From contig NZ_WNKX01000002.1 of the NCBI RefSeq assembly GCF_009720745.1, positions 363,122 through 427,121 of the forward strand: a stretch of DNA of 64,000 bases, written 5' to 3'. Made by a program: the position numbers and the translations under genes. This DNA is from Massilia eburnea (lineage in GTDB: Bacteria > Pseudomonadota > Gammaproteobacteria > Burkholderiales > Burkholderiaceae_D). The notes under the pieces were generated by a model. The model saw nothing but the letters and a program-made list of their open reading frames with translations. It was not told where the DNA came from and did not search any database. Of the stretch, positions 1 through 8,360 are shown piece by piece (the first letter of the stretch is position 1; every line of letters begins with the position of its first letter).

Positions 1-169
1 TCTGAGCAGGCTTGCAAGCGTTTCAAAAATACAACAGGGCGGGCCGATTTAGGCGGTTTTAGCACCTTTCTGTGCGGATAAATGACCAAGTCTGGCGAAT
101 AGGGCGCTATATGCACTTATCGTATAACCATCGCGGTACCCCGGTTCGACTTATAACAAAGGATGACAC

Positions 170-1267
170 ATGAAGAAATCGATATTGGCCCTGGCCTTGA
201 TGGGCGCGTTCAGCACTGCTGCCTTTGCGCAATCCTCCGTGGTCATTTACGGCACCCTGGATGCAGGCATTACCAAGACCACCAATTCGGCGAACACCGC
301 GCTGTCTGAAGGCAAGCGCGACAACAACAAGCTGGGCTTCCGCGGCGTGGAAGACCTTGGCAGCGGCCTGAAGGCCCTGTTCCAGCTCGAGATCCGCTTT
401 GAGCCGGACACCGGCGTCATTGAAGGCGGCAACCGCCCCCTGTTCCAGGGCCAGAGCCGGGTCGGCCTGCAAGGCGACTTCGGTACCGTGCGCCTGGGCC
501 GCGCCCTGACTGCGCTGCAGGAAACCTCGACCCTGTTCGAACCATGGTCCGGCATGCCGAACCAGGCGGGCTTCCAGACCGACATCATGGTGGCCGGCTA
601 CCGCGCGGCACTGCCAGGCAGCGGCTCCGATCCGCTGGGCGTGGCCGGCAACTCCGGCAACCGGTTCGCCAATGGACTCTGGTACAACACCCCTGTATAT
701 AACGGCTTCCAGCTGAACCTGAACATCGCCAGCAAGGAAAACAACGGCTTCACGACCGCGCTCGTCGGCCGCGGCACCCCTGCCGCGCCGCAGTACCCGG
801 TCGGCTCGCTGGCCGGCGCCTACCCGTATTCGGTCAGCGCAACTTATTCGGCCCCGGGCACCTTGCCGCAATACTCCTTCTACGTCGGTACCGAACGCAA
901 TGCGACCGAAGTGAAATGGCATTCTGTCGGCGCCTATTACCGCCCGATCCCTGCCCTGAAGCTGATGGCCAGCTATGGCAAGCAGGACCTGGGCCACATT
1001 GCGGCGACCAACGACACCATCACCGCCTGGATGCTGGGTGCGAACTACACCTATGGCCCGGGCATGTTCCGCTTCGGCTACGGCCAGAAGAACCCGGACG
1101 GCCAGGTGAAGACCAAGCAGATCTCGGTGGGCTACGACTACAACCTGTCGCCACGCACCTACCTGTACCTGGACCTGTCGCAGAAGAAGATCCCGCTGGC
1201 GACCTCGCCGGCAACCAGCGACGTGAACCAGAACCACTACGCGCTGGGCATTCACCACAACTTCTGA
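170..1267 (+). CDS. Gram-negative porin (trimeric beta-barrel type)
   Basis: Outer-membrane general porin of 365 aa, probably letting small hydrophilic solutes diffuse across the outer membrane. A clear signal peptide covers residues 1-20 (MKKSILALAL start, cleavage expected after AAFA). The mature part opens with SSVVIYGTLDAG, the typical first strand of betaproteobacterial porins, and the protein ends in Phe (IHHNF), the usual C-terminal signal for barrel insertion by the BAM complex. Length fits the family. The ATG follows AAAGGATGACAC. It stands alone: a strong stem-loop lies just after the stop and the next gene belongs to another unit. Substrate or ion selectivity cannot be read from the sequence. 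Confidence 0.93.
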   Translation: MKKSILALALMGAFSTAAFAQSSVVIYGTLDAGITKTTNSANTALSEGKRDNNKLGFRGVEDLGSGLKALFQLEIRFEPDTGVIEGGNRPLFQGQSRVGLQGDFGTVRLGRALTALQETSTLFEPWSGMPNQAGFQTDIMVAGYRAALPGSGSDPLGVAGNSGNRFANGLWYNTPVYNGFQLNLNIASKENNGFTTALVGRGTPAAPQYPVGSLAGAYPYSVSATYSAPGTLPQYSFYVGTERNATEVKWHSVGAYYRPIPALKLMASYGKQDLGHIAATNDTITAWMLGANYTYGPGMFRFGYGQKNPDGQVKTKQISVGYDYNLSPRTYLYLDLSQKKIPLATSPATSDVNQNHYALGIHHNF

Positions 1268-1275
1268 TGTTTTAT

Positions 1276-1309
1276 GCTGCTGGAGCGGGCTGCAGCCCGC
1301 CCCAGCAGC
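1276..1309 (+). terminator. Long stem-loop after the porin gene
   Basis: GCTGCTGG (1276-1283) pairs with CCAGCAGC (1302-1309). Inside lies the palindrome GCGGGCTG/CAGCCCGC (1285-1300), with one A/C mismatch between the two stems. It starts 9 nt after the porin stop codon. There is no T-run behind it, so it may protect the mRNA 3' end or work as a Rho-assisted stop rather than as a classical intrinsic terminator. Confidence 0.5.
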
Positions 1310-1362
1310 AGTTCTCATCGGTTAAAATGTCCTCGCCTGCAACATTCGATGTGACATCAACA

Positions 1363-2034
1363 ATGACCGACACCCTGGATTCCGCAATCGTCGCGCAGTA
1401 CCTGGCCGACAATCCCCACTTCTTCGAAGAACATGCCAACCTGCTTGGCGACGTTCGGCTGTCCAGCCCCCTGACCGGCCGCGCCGTCTCGCTGCAGGAG
1501 CGCCAGATGGAAGTCATGCGCGACAAATACAAGGCGCTGGAACTGCGCATGGCCGACCTGACCCGCCACGCCGAAGCCAATGCCGCCATCGCCAACCGCT
1601 TCCACAGCTGGAACCAGGCCATCCTGCAGACGCGAGAAGACGCCGCCGTACCGCACGCCGTGGTGCAAGGCCTGATCGACAGCTTCCACGTACCGGCCGC
1701 CACCCTGCGCCTGTTCCATGTGGCGCCCGAGTTCGCCGGCGAATGGTTCGCCAGCGGCGTATCGGAAGATGCGCGCCTGTTCGCCAACAGCCTGATGGCC
1801 CCTTACTGCGGCAGCAACAACGATTTTGAAGCGGTGCGCTGGCTGGACGATGCCGAGCACATCAAGTCCGCCGTGATCCTGCCGCTGCGCAAGCCGGGCG
1901 CCAAGGGCGCCGCCTTCGGCCTGCTGATCATGGGCTCGCCCGATCCTGAACGCTTTACTTCCCTGATGGCGACCGACTTCCTGGTCCACATCGGCGAAAC
2001 CGCCAGCGTCGCGCTGGCTCCCCTGCTGGCTTAA
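1363..2034 (+). CDS. DUF484 family protein (GAF-like)
   Basis: Cytoplasmic DUF484 protein, 223 aa from the chosen start. The N-terminal part (IVAQYLADNPHFFEEH) is the family signature; a helical region (QERQMEVMRDKYKALELRMADL) and a GAF-like C-terminal domain follow. DUF484 genes commonly lie directly upstream of xerC (yigA in E. coli), as here with a 4-bp gap, but their function is unknown. An in-frame ATG at 1327 would add 12 residues. I prefer 1363 because the family usually starts just before this motif and because TAAAAT at 1323-1328 could be a -10 element. Co-transcription with xerC is likely. Confidence 0.85.
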   Translation: MTDTLDSAIVAQYLADNPHFFEEHANLLGDVRLSSPLTGRAVSLQERQMEVMRDKYKALELRMADLTRHAEANAAIANRFHSWNQAILQTREDAAVPHAVVQGLIDSFHVPAATLRLFHVAPEFAGEWFASGVSEDARLFANSLMAPYCGSNNDFEAVRWLDDAEHIKSAVILPLRKPGAKGAAFGLLIMGSPDPERFTSLMATDFLVHIGETASVALAPLLA

Positions 2035-2038
2035 CACC

Positions 2039-2983
2039 ATGACGGGCGGCGGCAAGCTGGAACAGGCCGACGCCTACCTGGCCCACCTGGCCACGCAGCG
2101 CAAGCTGTCCGCGCACACGGTCGCCGCTTACGGCCGCGACCTGCGCGAACTGGCCACCCTGTCGGACGGCAAAGCCTGGGACGCCCTCACCCACTTCGAC
2201 ATCCGCCGCTACGCGGCCCAGCTGCATAGCCGGGGCCAGGACGCACGCAGCATTGCGCGCAAGCTGTCCGGCTGGCGCGGCTTCTTTGCCTGGCTGGGCC
2301 GGCACGGCACCTTGCCCGCCAACCCGGTGGAAGGGGTGCGCGCACCCAAGCGTGCCAAGACCCTGCCCAAGGCCCTTTCGGTTGACGACGCGGTGCAGCT
2401 GGTGGCGCCGAACACGCCCAGTGCGGGTGATGGCGAACCGGCCCGCCTGTGCAACCGCGCCATGTTCGAACTGCTGTATTCGAGCGGCCTGCGCGTCTCC
2501 GAGCTGGCGGGCCTGGACCGCGAATTCCGCAAGGCCGGCGATGGCCAGCCCGCCTCGCTGGGCTGGCTGGAACTGGACAACGCGGAAGTGGTGGTCACCG
2601 GCAAAGGCAACAAGATGCGCCGCGTGCCTGTCGGCAGCGCCGCCCTCGATGCGCTGAACGCCTGGCTGGCGGTCCGCCCTGCCCCGTCCGATGGCAGCAA
2701 TGCCCTCTTCGTCAACGAGCGCGGCAAGCGCGTCAGTACGCGCGTTGTGCAACTGCGGCTGAAGGCGCACGGCATCCAGTCGGGCACCCCGGTGCCGGTG
2801 CACCCGCACATGCTGCGCCACTCGTTCGCCTCGCACGTGCTGCAATCTTCGGGCGACCTGCGCGCCGTGCAGGAGATGCTGGGCCACGCCAGCATTACCT
2901 CGACCCAGGTCTACACGGCCCTTGATTTCCAGCACCTTGCGCTGGTCTATGACAAGGCCCACCCAAGGGCTAAAATAAAATAG
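2039..2983 (+). CDS. xerC: Tyrosine recombinase XerC
   Basis: Site-specific recombinase which, with XerD, resolves chromosome dimers at dif during division. It has 314 aa: an N-terminal SAM-like core-binding domain (about 8-95) and a C-terminal catalytic domain (about 110-305). The catalytic set is complete: Arg152 (SSGLRVSEL), Lys189 (VTGKGNK), His257 and Arg260 (HMLRHSF), His283 (LGHAS) and nucleophile Tyr292 (TQVYTAL). A small insertion near residues 160-175 (DREFRKAGDGQPASLGW) enlarges the loop before the catalytic Lys. Context (DUF484-xerC, no phage genes, no flanking repeats) marks it as the housekeeping recombinase and not an integrase. Confidence 0.93.
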   Translation: MTGGGKLEQADAYLAHLATQRKLSAHTVAAYGRDLRELATLSDGKAWDALTHFDIRRYAAQLHSRGQDARSIARKLSGWRGFFAWLGRHGTLPANPVEGVRAPKRAKTLPKALSVDDAVQLVAPNTPSAGDGEPARLCNRAMFELLYSSGLRVSELAGLDREFRKAGDGQPASLGWLELDNAEVVVTGKGNKMRRVPVGSAALDALNAWLAVRPAPSDGSNALFVNERGKRVSTRVVQLRLKAHGIQSGTPVPVHPHMLRHSFASHVLQSSGDLRAVQEMLGHASITSTQVYTALDFQHLALVYDKAHPRAKIK

Positions 2984-3015
2984 CCGGGAACTTGATCCCG
3001 CTCAAGTTTGCCCAT

Positions 3016-3045
3016 TTGCCAGCATTTCGGGAATTCCGGCATAAT
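3016..3045 (+). promoter_or_regulatory. Candidate sigma70 promoter for the COG0523 GTPase gene
   Basis: TTGCCA (3016-3021) and CATAAT (3040-3045) are separated by 18 bp in the 100-bp gap before the GTPase gene and fit a housekeeping promoter. Leader length to the ATG would be about 30 nt. I saw no convincing Zur-type palindrome, so zinc control cannot be claimed from the sequence. Confidence 0.4.
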
Positions 3046-3083
3046 CGACCGATTCCAAACGCAGCGCATACGCGAGTAATACC

Positions 3084-4151
3084 ATGGCAATGATCCCTAC
3101 TACCATTTTGACCGGCTTCCTCGGCGCCGGCAAAACCACGCTGCTGAACCGCATTCTGCGTGAAGAACACGGCATGAAGATTGCCGTGATCGAAAACGAA
3201 TTCGGCCAGGAAAATATCGACAACGAAATCCTGGTGCAGGAATCGCGCGAGCAAATTGTGGAAATGAATAACGGCTGCATCTGCTGCACCGTGCGCGGCG
3301 ACCTGATCGTCGGCCTGAGCGACCTGGCCAAGCGCCGCGCCGCCGGCGAAATCGCGTTCGACCGCGTGGTGATTGAAACCACCGGCCTCGCCAATCCCGG
3401 CCCGGTAGCGCAGACCTTTTTCATCGACGAAGAAGTGGGCGCCAACTACCTGCTCGACGCCGTGGTCACGGTGGTCGATGCGCGCCATGCCATGCAGCAG
3501 CTGGACGAGCATGAAGAAGCGCAGCGCCAGGTGGGCTTTGCCGACAAGATCCTGCTGTCCAAGACCGACCTGGTGGATGCCGCCGCGGTCGACGCCCTGA
3601 CCGCCCGCCTGAAGCGCATCAATCCGCGCGCGCCGATCAGCCGCTCCGATTTCGGCAAGGCCCCGCTGACCGAGGTGCTCGACCTGCGCGGCTTCAACCT
3701 GAATGAAAAGCTGGAAATCGACCCCGACTTCCTGGCCGAAGACGAACACGACCATGATCACGAACATTGCGGGCATGACCATGAACACGGCCATGTGCAC
3801 GACGAGCACTGCGGCCATGACCATAGTCACGACCACCATCACGCCCATCACACCGACGATATCGCGGCTTTCGTATTCAAGAGCGAACGCCCGTTTGATC
3901 CGGCCAAACTGGACGAGTTCCTGGGCGGTCTCGTTGATGTGTACGGTCCTCGCATGTTGCGTTACAAAGGCGTATTGTTGATGCAGGGCGCAGAAAGGAA
4001 AGTTGTATTCCAGGGCGTGCACCAACTGATGGGTAGCGACCTGGGTGCAAAATGGGGCGAAAACGAGACACGGGCAAGCAAAATGGTGTTTATTGGCAAA
4101 AATCTCCCAAAAGACATCTTTATTACTGGCCTTGAACAATGTTTGGTATAA
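3084..4151 (+). CDS. CobW/COG0523 family metal-handling GTPase
   Basis: G3E-family P-loop GTPase (CobW_N plus CobW_C domains), 355 aa, probably a zinc or cobalt metallochaperone. Walker A is GFLGAGKTTLLN (11-22). The family metal site CxCC is at 65-68 (NNGCICCTV), and the guanine-specificity motif is LSKTDL. A striking His/Asp/Glu-rich stretch of about 35 residues with HCGHDH repeats lies between the GTPase and C-terminal domains (about 215-250) and would bind several metal ions. The next gene is dksA, encoding a DksA that lacks the zinc-binding cysteines, and COG0523 members are often linked to zinc homeostasis. The exact metal is unknown; cobW itself is less likely because no cobalamin genes are near. 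Confidence 0.88.
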   Translation: MAMIPTTILTGFLGAGKTTLLNRILREEHGMKIAVIENEFGQENIDNEILVQESREQIVEMNNGCICCTVRGDLIVGLSDLAKRRAAGEIAFDRVVIETTGLANPGPVAQTFFIDEEVGANYLLDAVVTVVDARHAMQQLDEHEEAQRQVGFADKILLSKTDLVDAAAVDALTARLKRINPRAPISRSDFGKAPLTEVLDLRGFNLNEKLEIDPDFLAEDEHDHDHEHCGHDHEHGHVHDEHCGHDHSHDHHHAHHTDDIAAFVFKSERPFDPAKLDEFLGGLVDVYGPRMLRYKGVLLMQGAERKVVFQGVHQLMGSDLGAKWGENETRASKMVFIGKNLPKDIFITGLEQCLV

Positions 4152-4223
4152 ACTAAGGCGTTTTTTTTGACGCCACCCAAGCAGAAATTTGAAAACTCTG
4201 TCGTATCGAAGGTAAGCGAAGTC

Positions 4224-4667
4224 ATGACAAAAGCAAATAAATCGACCCCCGCCGCAGAAGTCCTGCTCACCGAAGAAGAAATTCTGAAGATGAGCGACAA
4301 GGACTATATGAACCCGGCCCAGATGGCGTTTTTCAAGAATAAACTGCAAAACCTTGAAAAAGAATTGTTGAAGAACGCTGGCGAAACCACCGAACACCTG
4401 CGCGAAACCGTGCTGGTGCCGGATCCCGCTGACCGCGCCACCATCGAGGAAGAACACGCACTGGAACTGCGTACCCGTGACCGTGAGCGCAAGCTGCTGA
4501 AAAAAGTCCAGCAGTCGATCGCCGCCATCGACAATAACGACTATGGTTATTGCGAAGAAACCGGCGAACCGATCGGCATTCCACGCCTGATCGCACGTCC
4601 AACGGCTACCCTGTCGCTGGAAGCACAACAGCGCCGCGAGCTGAAACAGAAGCTGTACGGCGACTGA
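4224..4667 (+). CDS. dksA: RNA polymerase-binding transcription factor DksA
   Basis: DksA enters the RNA polymerase secondary channel and, with ppGpp, reprograms transcription. It has 147 aa: a long coiled coil with tip acids Asp67 and Asp70 (DPADRAT), then the globular C-terminal finger. The usual four zinc cysteines are reduced to one: Cys110 remains, but the other three positions are Thr113, Ser131 and Ala134 (YCEETGEP; TATLSLEA). This matches cysteine-poor DksA versions that I recall as common in beta- and alphaproteobacteria, so the protein should be functional without structural zinc. A TTG at 4167 is also in frame, but the ATG at 4224 gives the normal length. A terminator follows. Confidence 0.93.
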   Translation: MTKANKSTPAAEVLLTEEEILKMSDKDYMNPAQMAFFKNKLQNLEKELLKNAGETTEHLRETVLVPDPADRATIEEEHALELRTRDRERKLLKKVQQSIAAIDNNDYGYCEETGEPIGIPRLIARPTATLSLEAQQRRELKQKLYGD

Positions 4668-4684
4668 TTTGCCACAAATCAAGA

Positions 4685-4711
4685 AAAAGGCACGCTAAGG
4701 CGTGCTTTTTT
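4685..4711 (+). terminator. Intrinsic terminator of dksA
   Basis: GCACGC (4690-4695), loop TAAG, then GCGTGC (4700-4705), followed by a run of six T. Flanking A and T tracts lengthen the stem. It starts 18 nt after the dksA stop and is a classical Rho-independent terminator. Confidence 0.88.
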
Positions 4712-4771
4712 CTTGCCTACTTTCCTACGGTACGCCCTTATAATTTTCCATTGGGCTACACTAGTGATCCT

Positions 4772-6106
4772 ATGGGACTGTTCCGCATTTTTAGAAAAGG
4801 CAAGGTTGACGAAAACGTTATCGAGGACGATGACGTCGATGCTGCACGCCTGGCCGCGAACAGCGAACTGGAGCGTCAGCGTGCGCAACAGTCTGACCTG
4901 CAACGCGAAATCGCACGCGCCACCGCCATGAAGATCGACGCCATCGAGGCGGCGATGGCGGCTGACATCTTTAACGAACCGGAACCAGCCTGGGCCCGCA
5001 AACCGCGCGCCCTGCAGCCGGCAACCCCTGCCGCCGCCAGCGACGAGGCGACCCTGCCGATGCTGGACCAGTACACCACCGAGCTGCTGGGCGATGAAGA
5101 CATGCCGCTCGAAGCGGCGGCCGCCGAAAGCGCGCCGATCGTCGAAGAGATCGCCATCCTGTATGCCAACGGCCAGGCGGAAGTCGCCGAGCAGATGCTG
5201 CTGGGCAGCCTGCCCGATGCCACGCAAGACCGCACCGTCTGGTGGATGCTGTTCGACCTGTACCAGGTATTGAACAAGCAGGAGTCTTTCGAGAATATTT
5301 CGATCGACTACGCCAGCCAGTATGAAACCTCGCCGCCATCCTGGGTTCCGCCCGCTGCGGCGGCCAGCGCGGCCCCGGTGGCCAAGGGCGGCTATGCCGG
5401 CGTAGCCCCAACCCTGGGCCTGGCCGGCACGCTGAACGCATCGGTTGCACCCCAGCTGGAGCGGCTCGATGAGATGGACAAGAAGCAGCCGCTGCGCCTG
5501 GACTTCTCGCGTGTGAACGGCGTCGAACCGGAAGGCTGCGCCCTGCTGCTGGCGGCCCTGAAAAAGGTGCAGGCAGGCGAGCGCGACCTGATCGTCGTTG
5601 GCGCCGCCGAACTGGCCGAACAGGTCCGCGCCATCCTCACCATTGGCAACCGCGATGTCGGCGAAGCGCCCTGGCTGCTCTATCTCGAGCTGCTGCGCCT
5701 GCTGAACCGCGAAAAGGATTTCGAAGAATCGTCGATGGATTACTGCGTCACCTTCGAGGTATCGCCGCCGCCATTCGTGGCGCCGAAGAAGGTGGCCAAC
5801 GCCCCGCGCCAGTCCACGGCCGCCACTTCCGACCGCTTCATGCTGCCGGCAGTGATCGAGGGCGATATCACGACCCTGCTGGGCTCAATCGACCAGTATG
5901 CAAGCCAGGCGCAAGCCCTGGTATTCGACTGCAGCCGCCTGGCGCGCATGGAGTTCGGCGCCGCCAGCGCGCTGCAATCCAAGGTGCTGGAATTGTCGGC
6001 TGGCGACCGCCGCATCGAATTCCGCGATGTCAATCATCTCGTGGCAGCGCTGATGCGATTGCTGGGGTATGCTGATATGGCGCGGTTGTTCCCGCATAAA
6101 TATTAA
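4772..6106 (+). CDS. Protein with two tandem TPR-like/STAS modules
   Basis: Predicted cytoplasmic protein of 444 aa with no signal peptide or membrane segment. The start MGLFRIFRKGK is followed by an acidic and then a helical region to about 75. The rest is a clear internal duplication. Module 1 has a short helical WWMLFDLYQVLN segment with an SIDYASQYETSPPSWV tail (155-192), then a STAS-like sheet/helix domain (about 212-290). Module 2 has WLLYLELLRLLN with SMDYCVTFEVSPPPFV (301-336), then a second STAS-like domain (about 356-440). STAS domains work in anti-anti-sigma and partner-switching signalling, but I see no kinase partner here and cannot assign a pathway. The start ATG is the first in-frame ATG after the dksA terminator. 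Confidence 0.75.
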   Translation: MGLFRIFRKGKVDENVIEDDDVDAARLAANSELERQRAQQSDLQREIARATAMKIDAIEAAMAADIFNEPEPAWARKPRALQPATPAAASDEATLPMLDQYTTELLGDEDMPLEAAAAESAPIVEEIAILYANGQAEVAEQMLLGSLPDATQDRTVWWMLFDLYQVLNKQESFENISIDYASQYETSPPSWVPPAAAASAAPVAKGGYAGVAPTLGLAGTLNASVAPQLERLDEMDKKQPLRLDFSRVNGVEPEGCALLLAALKKVQAGERDLIVVGAAELAEQVRAILTIGNRDVGEAPWLLYLELLRLLNREKDFEESSMDYCVTFEVSPPPFVAPKKVANAPRQSTAATSDRFMLPAVIEGDITTLLGSIDQYASQAQALVFDCSRLARMEFGAASALQSKVLELSAGDRRIEFRDVNHLVAALMRLLGYADMARLFPHKY

Positions 6107-6107
6107 G

Positions 6108-6208
6108 AACCGGTACCCCAGTGTCAGACCCGCAGAGTCTGACACTCGACACGCGACGGTCGCGGATCGGGTGCCTGACCCTACGGGTCAGGCACCGGTT
6201 TACCGGTT
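6108..6208. repeat. 101-bp palindromic element (GTCAGACCC family), copy 1
   Basis: The element is bounded by 8-bp inverted ends, AACCGGTA (6108-6115) and TACCGGTT (6201-6208). It holds two perfect hairpins: AGTGTCAGAC/GTCTGACACT (6120-6129 with 6137-6146) and GGTGCCTGACCC/GGGTCAGGCACC (6170-6181 with 6185-6196). A small GCGA/TCGC stem lies between them. The two halves resemble each other in inverted orientation. It fills the gap between the STAS gene stop and the hslVU promoter. A diverged copy lies at 12098-12182. It has no coding capacity and resembles a REP/MITE-like nonautonomous element. Confidence 0.8.
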
Positions 6209-6215
6209 TGGAAAG

Positions 6216-6243
6216 CTTGCAAACAACCAACCCGCCCCCATGT
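6216..6243 (+). promoter_or_regulatory. Candidate sigma32 heat-shock promoter of hslVU
   Basis: CTTGCAA (6216-6222) and CCCCATGT (6236-6243) with a 13-bp spacer closely match the RpoH consensus (CTTGAAA, CCCCATNT). It sits 31 bp upstream of the hslV ATG. hslVU is a known RpoH target in proteobacteria, so motif and context agree. Confidence 0.75.
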
Positions 6244-6274
6244 AACACGTTAATCCCAACCCAAAGGCATTAAC

Positions 6275-6817
6275 ATGGAACAATTTCACGGCACCACCAT
6301 CCTGTGCGTGCGTCGCGGCAACGATGTCGCGATCGGCGGCGATGGCCAGGTCACCCTCGGCAACATCGTCATGAAAGGCACCGCCCGCAAGGTGCGCAAG
6401 CTGTACCAGAACAAAGTGCTGTGCGGCTTCGCCGGCGGCACCGCCGACGCCTTCACCCTGCTCGACCGCTTCGAAGCCAAGCTGGAAAAACACCAGGGCA
6501 ACCTGCTGCGCGCCTCGGTCGAAATGGCCAAGGACTGGCGCACCGACCGCGTGCTGCGCCGCCTGGAAGCGATGTTGCTGGTAGCCGATAAAGATTCCAC
6601 CTTGGTAATCACCGGCAATGGCGACGTGCTGGAACCGGAAGGCGGCATCGGCGCCATCGGCTCCGGTGGCAGCTATGCTCAGTCGGCAGCAAAAGCCCTG
6701 ATCGAGAACACCGACCTGTCGCCGGTCGACGTCATCAAGAAGTCGCTGACCATCGCCGGCGAGCTGTGCATCTACACCAACCTGAACCACATCATCGAAA
6801 CCCTGGACCAAGCATGA
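6275..6817 (+). CDS. hslV: ATP-dependent protease subunit HslV (ClpQ)
   Basis: Proteolytic subunit of the HslUV (ClpYQ) proteasome-like protease in the cytoplasm. The 180-aa protein begins MEQFHG followed by TTILCVRRG; removal of the first six residues would expose Thr7 as the catalytic N-terminal nucleophile. [10 protein letters not shown] and [11 protein letters not shown] are typical of the family, and length is normal. It overlaps hslU by 4 bp (ATGA), so subunits are likely made by coupled translation. Expression is probably heat-induced from the promoter at 6216-6243. Confidence 0.97.
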   Translation: MEQFHGTTILCVRRGNDVAIGGDGQVTLGNIVMKGTARKVRKLYQNKVLCGFAGGTADAFTLLDRFEAKLEKHQGNLLRASVEMAKDWRTDRVLRRLEAMLLVADKDSTLVITGNGDVLEPEGGIGAIGSGGSYAQSAAKALIENTDLSPVDVIKKSLTIAGELCIYTNLNHIIETLDQA

Positions 6818-8148
6818 ACATGACCCCTCAAGAAATCGTCGGCGAACTCGACAAGCACGTGGTCGGCCAGGGCAAAGCCAAGAAAGCCGTCGCCATCGCA
6901 CTGCGCAACCGCTGGCGCCGCCAGCAGGTGGAAGAGCCGCTGCGCCATGAGATCACGCCGAAGAACATCCTGATGATCGGCCCGACCGGTGTCGGCAAGA
7001 CCGAGATCGCGCGCCGCCTGGCCAAGCTGGCCGATGCGCCCTTCATCAAGGTGGAAGCAACGAAATTCACGGAAGTCGGCTACGTCGGCCGCGACGTGGA
7101 CACCATCATCCGCGACCTGATCGACATCGGCGTGAAACAGACCCGCCAGTCGGAAATGGCCAAGGTACGCGCCCGCGCCGAAGATGCGGCGGAAGACCGC
7201 GTGCTCGACATCCTGCTGCCGCCGCCGCGCGATTTCGGCTTTGCCACGGGCGGCAGCGAGCCGCGCGCCGACGACACCACGCGCCAGACGTTCCGCAAGC
7301 GCCTGCGCCAGGGCGAACTCGATGACAAGGAAATCGAGATCGAACTGGCCGAGCAAAGCCCGACCATGGAAATCATGGCGCCGCCGGGCATGGAAGAAAT
7401 GACGGAACAGATCAAGTCCATGTTCTCGGGCATGGGCAGCGGCCGCAAAAAGGCGCGCAAGGTCAAGATCAAGGAAGCCATGAAATTCCTGCTCGACGAG
7501 GAAGCGGCCAAGCTGGTCAACGAAGACGAGATGAAGAAGAAGGCGCTCGCCAACGTGGAGCAGAACGGCATCGTGTTCCTGGACGAAGTGGACAAGATCG
7601 CTTCGCGCTCGGAAGTGGGCGGCGCCGACGTCTCGCGCGCCGGCGTGCAGCGCGACCTGCTGCCGCTGGTGGAGGGCACGACCGTCAACACCAAGTACGG
7701 CATGGTGCGCACCGACCATATCCTGTTCATTGCCTCGGGCGCCTTCCACCTGGCCAAGCCTTCAGACCTGATCCCTGAGCTGCAGGGCCGCTTCCCGATC
7801 CGCGTGGAACTGGAATCGCTGTCGATTGCGGACTTCGAACGTATCCTGACCAGCACCGACGCCTGCCTGACCAAGCAGTACGAGGCCTTGCTGGCGACCG
7901 AAGGCGTGCGCCTGGAGTTCGCGCCGGACGGCATCAACCGCCTGGCGGAGATTGCCTTCCAGGTCAACGAGCGTACCGAGAATATCGGCGCGCGCCGCCT
8001 GTACACGGTGATGGAAAAACTGCTGGAAGAAATCTCCTTCACAGCCACCGAAACCGGCGACAAGACTGTTACCATTGACGCTGGATATGTCAACCAGCGC
8101 CTCGATGCGCTGGCCGTCAACGAAGATTTGTCGCGCTACGTACTGTAA
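6814..8148 (+). CDS. hslU: ATP-dependent protease ATPase subunit HslU (ClpY)
   Basis: AAA+ unfoldase that feeds substrates into HslV. It has 444 aa, with Walker [10 protein letters not shown] (56-64), the inserted I domain (about 110-240) that recognises substrate, and Walker [11 protein letters not shown] after it. The sensor and GAR region is [11 protein letters not shown]. The C-terminal tail RYVL corresponds to the segment that inserts into HslV pockets and activates it. The ATG at 6814 overlaps the hslV stop; a second ATG two codons later is equally in frame and would change little. Confidence 0.97.
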   Translation: MNMTPQEIVGELDKHVVGQGKAKKAVAIALRNRWRRQQVEEPLRHEITPKNILMIGPTGVGKTEIARRLAKLADAPFIKVEATKFTEVGYVGRDVDTIIRDLIDIGVKQTRQSEMAKVRARAEDAAEDRVLDILLPPPRDFGFATGGSEPRADDTTRQTFRKRLRQGELDDKEIEIELAEQSPTMEIMAPPGMEEMTEQIKSMFSGMGSGRKKARKVKIKEAMKFLLDEEAAKLVNEDEMKKKALANVEQNGIVFLDEVDKIASRSEVGGADVSRAGVQRDLLPLVEGTTVNTKYGMVRTDHILFIASGAFHLAKPSDLIPELQGRFPIRVELESLSIADFERILTSTDACLTKQYEALLATEGVRLEFAPDGINRLAEIAFQVNERTENIGARRLYTVMEKLLEEISFTATETGDKTVTIDAGYVNQRLDALAVNEDLSRYVL

Positions 8149-8156
8149 GCAAGGTC

Positions 8157-8360
8157 ATGGCTAACAAGCAGCTGGCAACCCGGCAGAAGATGCGGATTCG
8201 CGTCGAACCGTCGCAAAACTTTGGCAAGCCCCGCAATCCGATTGCGGCGCTGGCCAAGGCGCGCGCGGCCGGTCCACACGACAAGAACCGTACCACTGCC
8301 GAGCGCCAGTCTGCCAAAAAGCTGATCGACAGAAAACTCAGCGGCTCCGATGACGAATAG
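8157..8360 (+). CDS. Small basic hypothetical protein
   Basis: Encodes 67 residues rich in Lys, Arg and Gln (MANKQLATRQKMRIRVEP start; RTTAERQSAKKLIDRKL near the end). It lies 8 bp after hslU on the same strand and overlaps the next gene by 11 bp, so it is probably translated in the same unit. There is no signal peptide, Cys motif or recognisable domain. The basic, low-complexity character could suit a nucleic-acid or ribosome-associated protein, but that is only a guess. Confidence 0.5.
   Translation: MANKQLATRQKMRIRVEPSQNFGKPRNPIAALAKARAAGPHDKNRTTAERQSAKKLIDRKLSGSDDE

Noticed and set aside
1..169. Clear promoter in front of the porin gene
   Set aside because: TATAAC occurs twice (123-128, 152-157), but neither has a good -35, so no site could be chosen. 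The rest of this stretch holds nothing recognisable.
2039..2983. XerC as an integrase of a mobile element
   Set aside because: No att-like repeats, tRNA or phage genes nearby; DUF484-xerC order marks the housekeeping gene.
4224..4667. dksA as a pseudogene because three zinc cysteines are missing
   Set aside because: Coiled coil, tip acids and length are intact, and the CEET-type finger is recalled as a common DksA variant.
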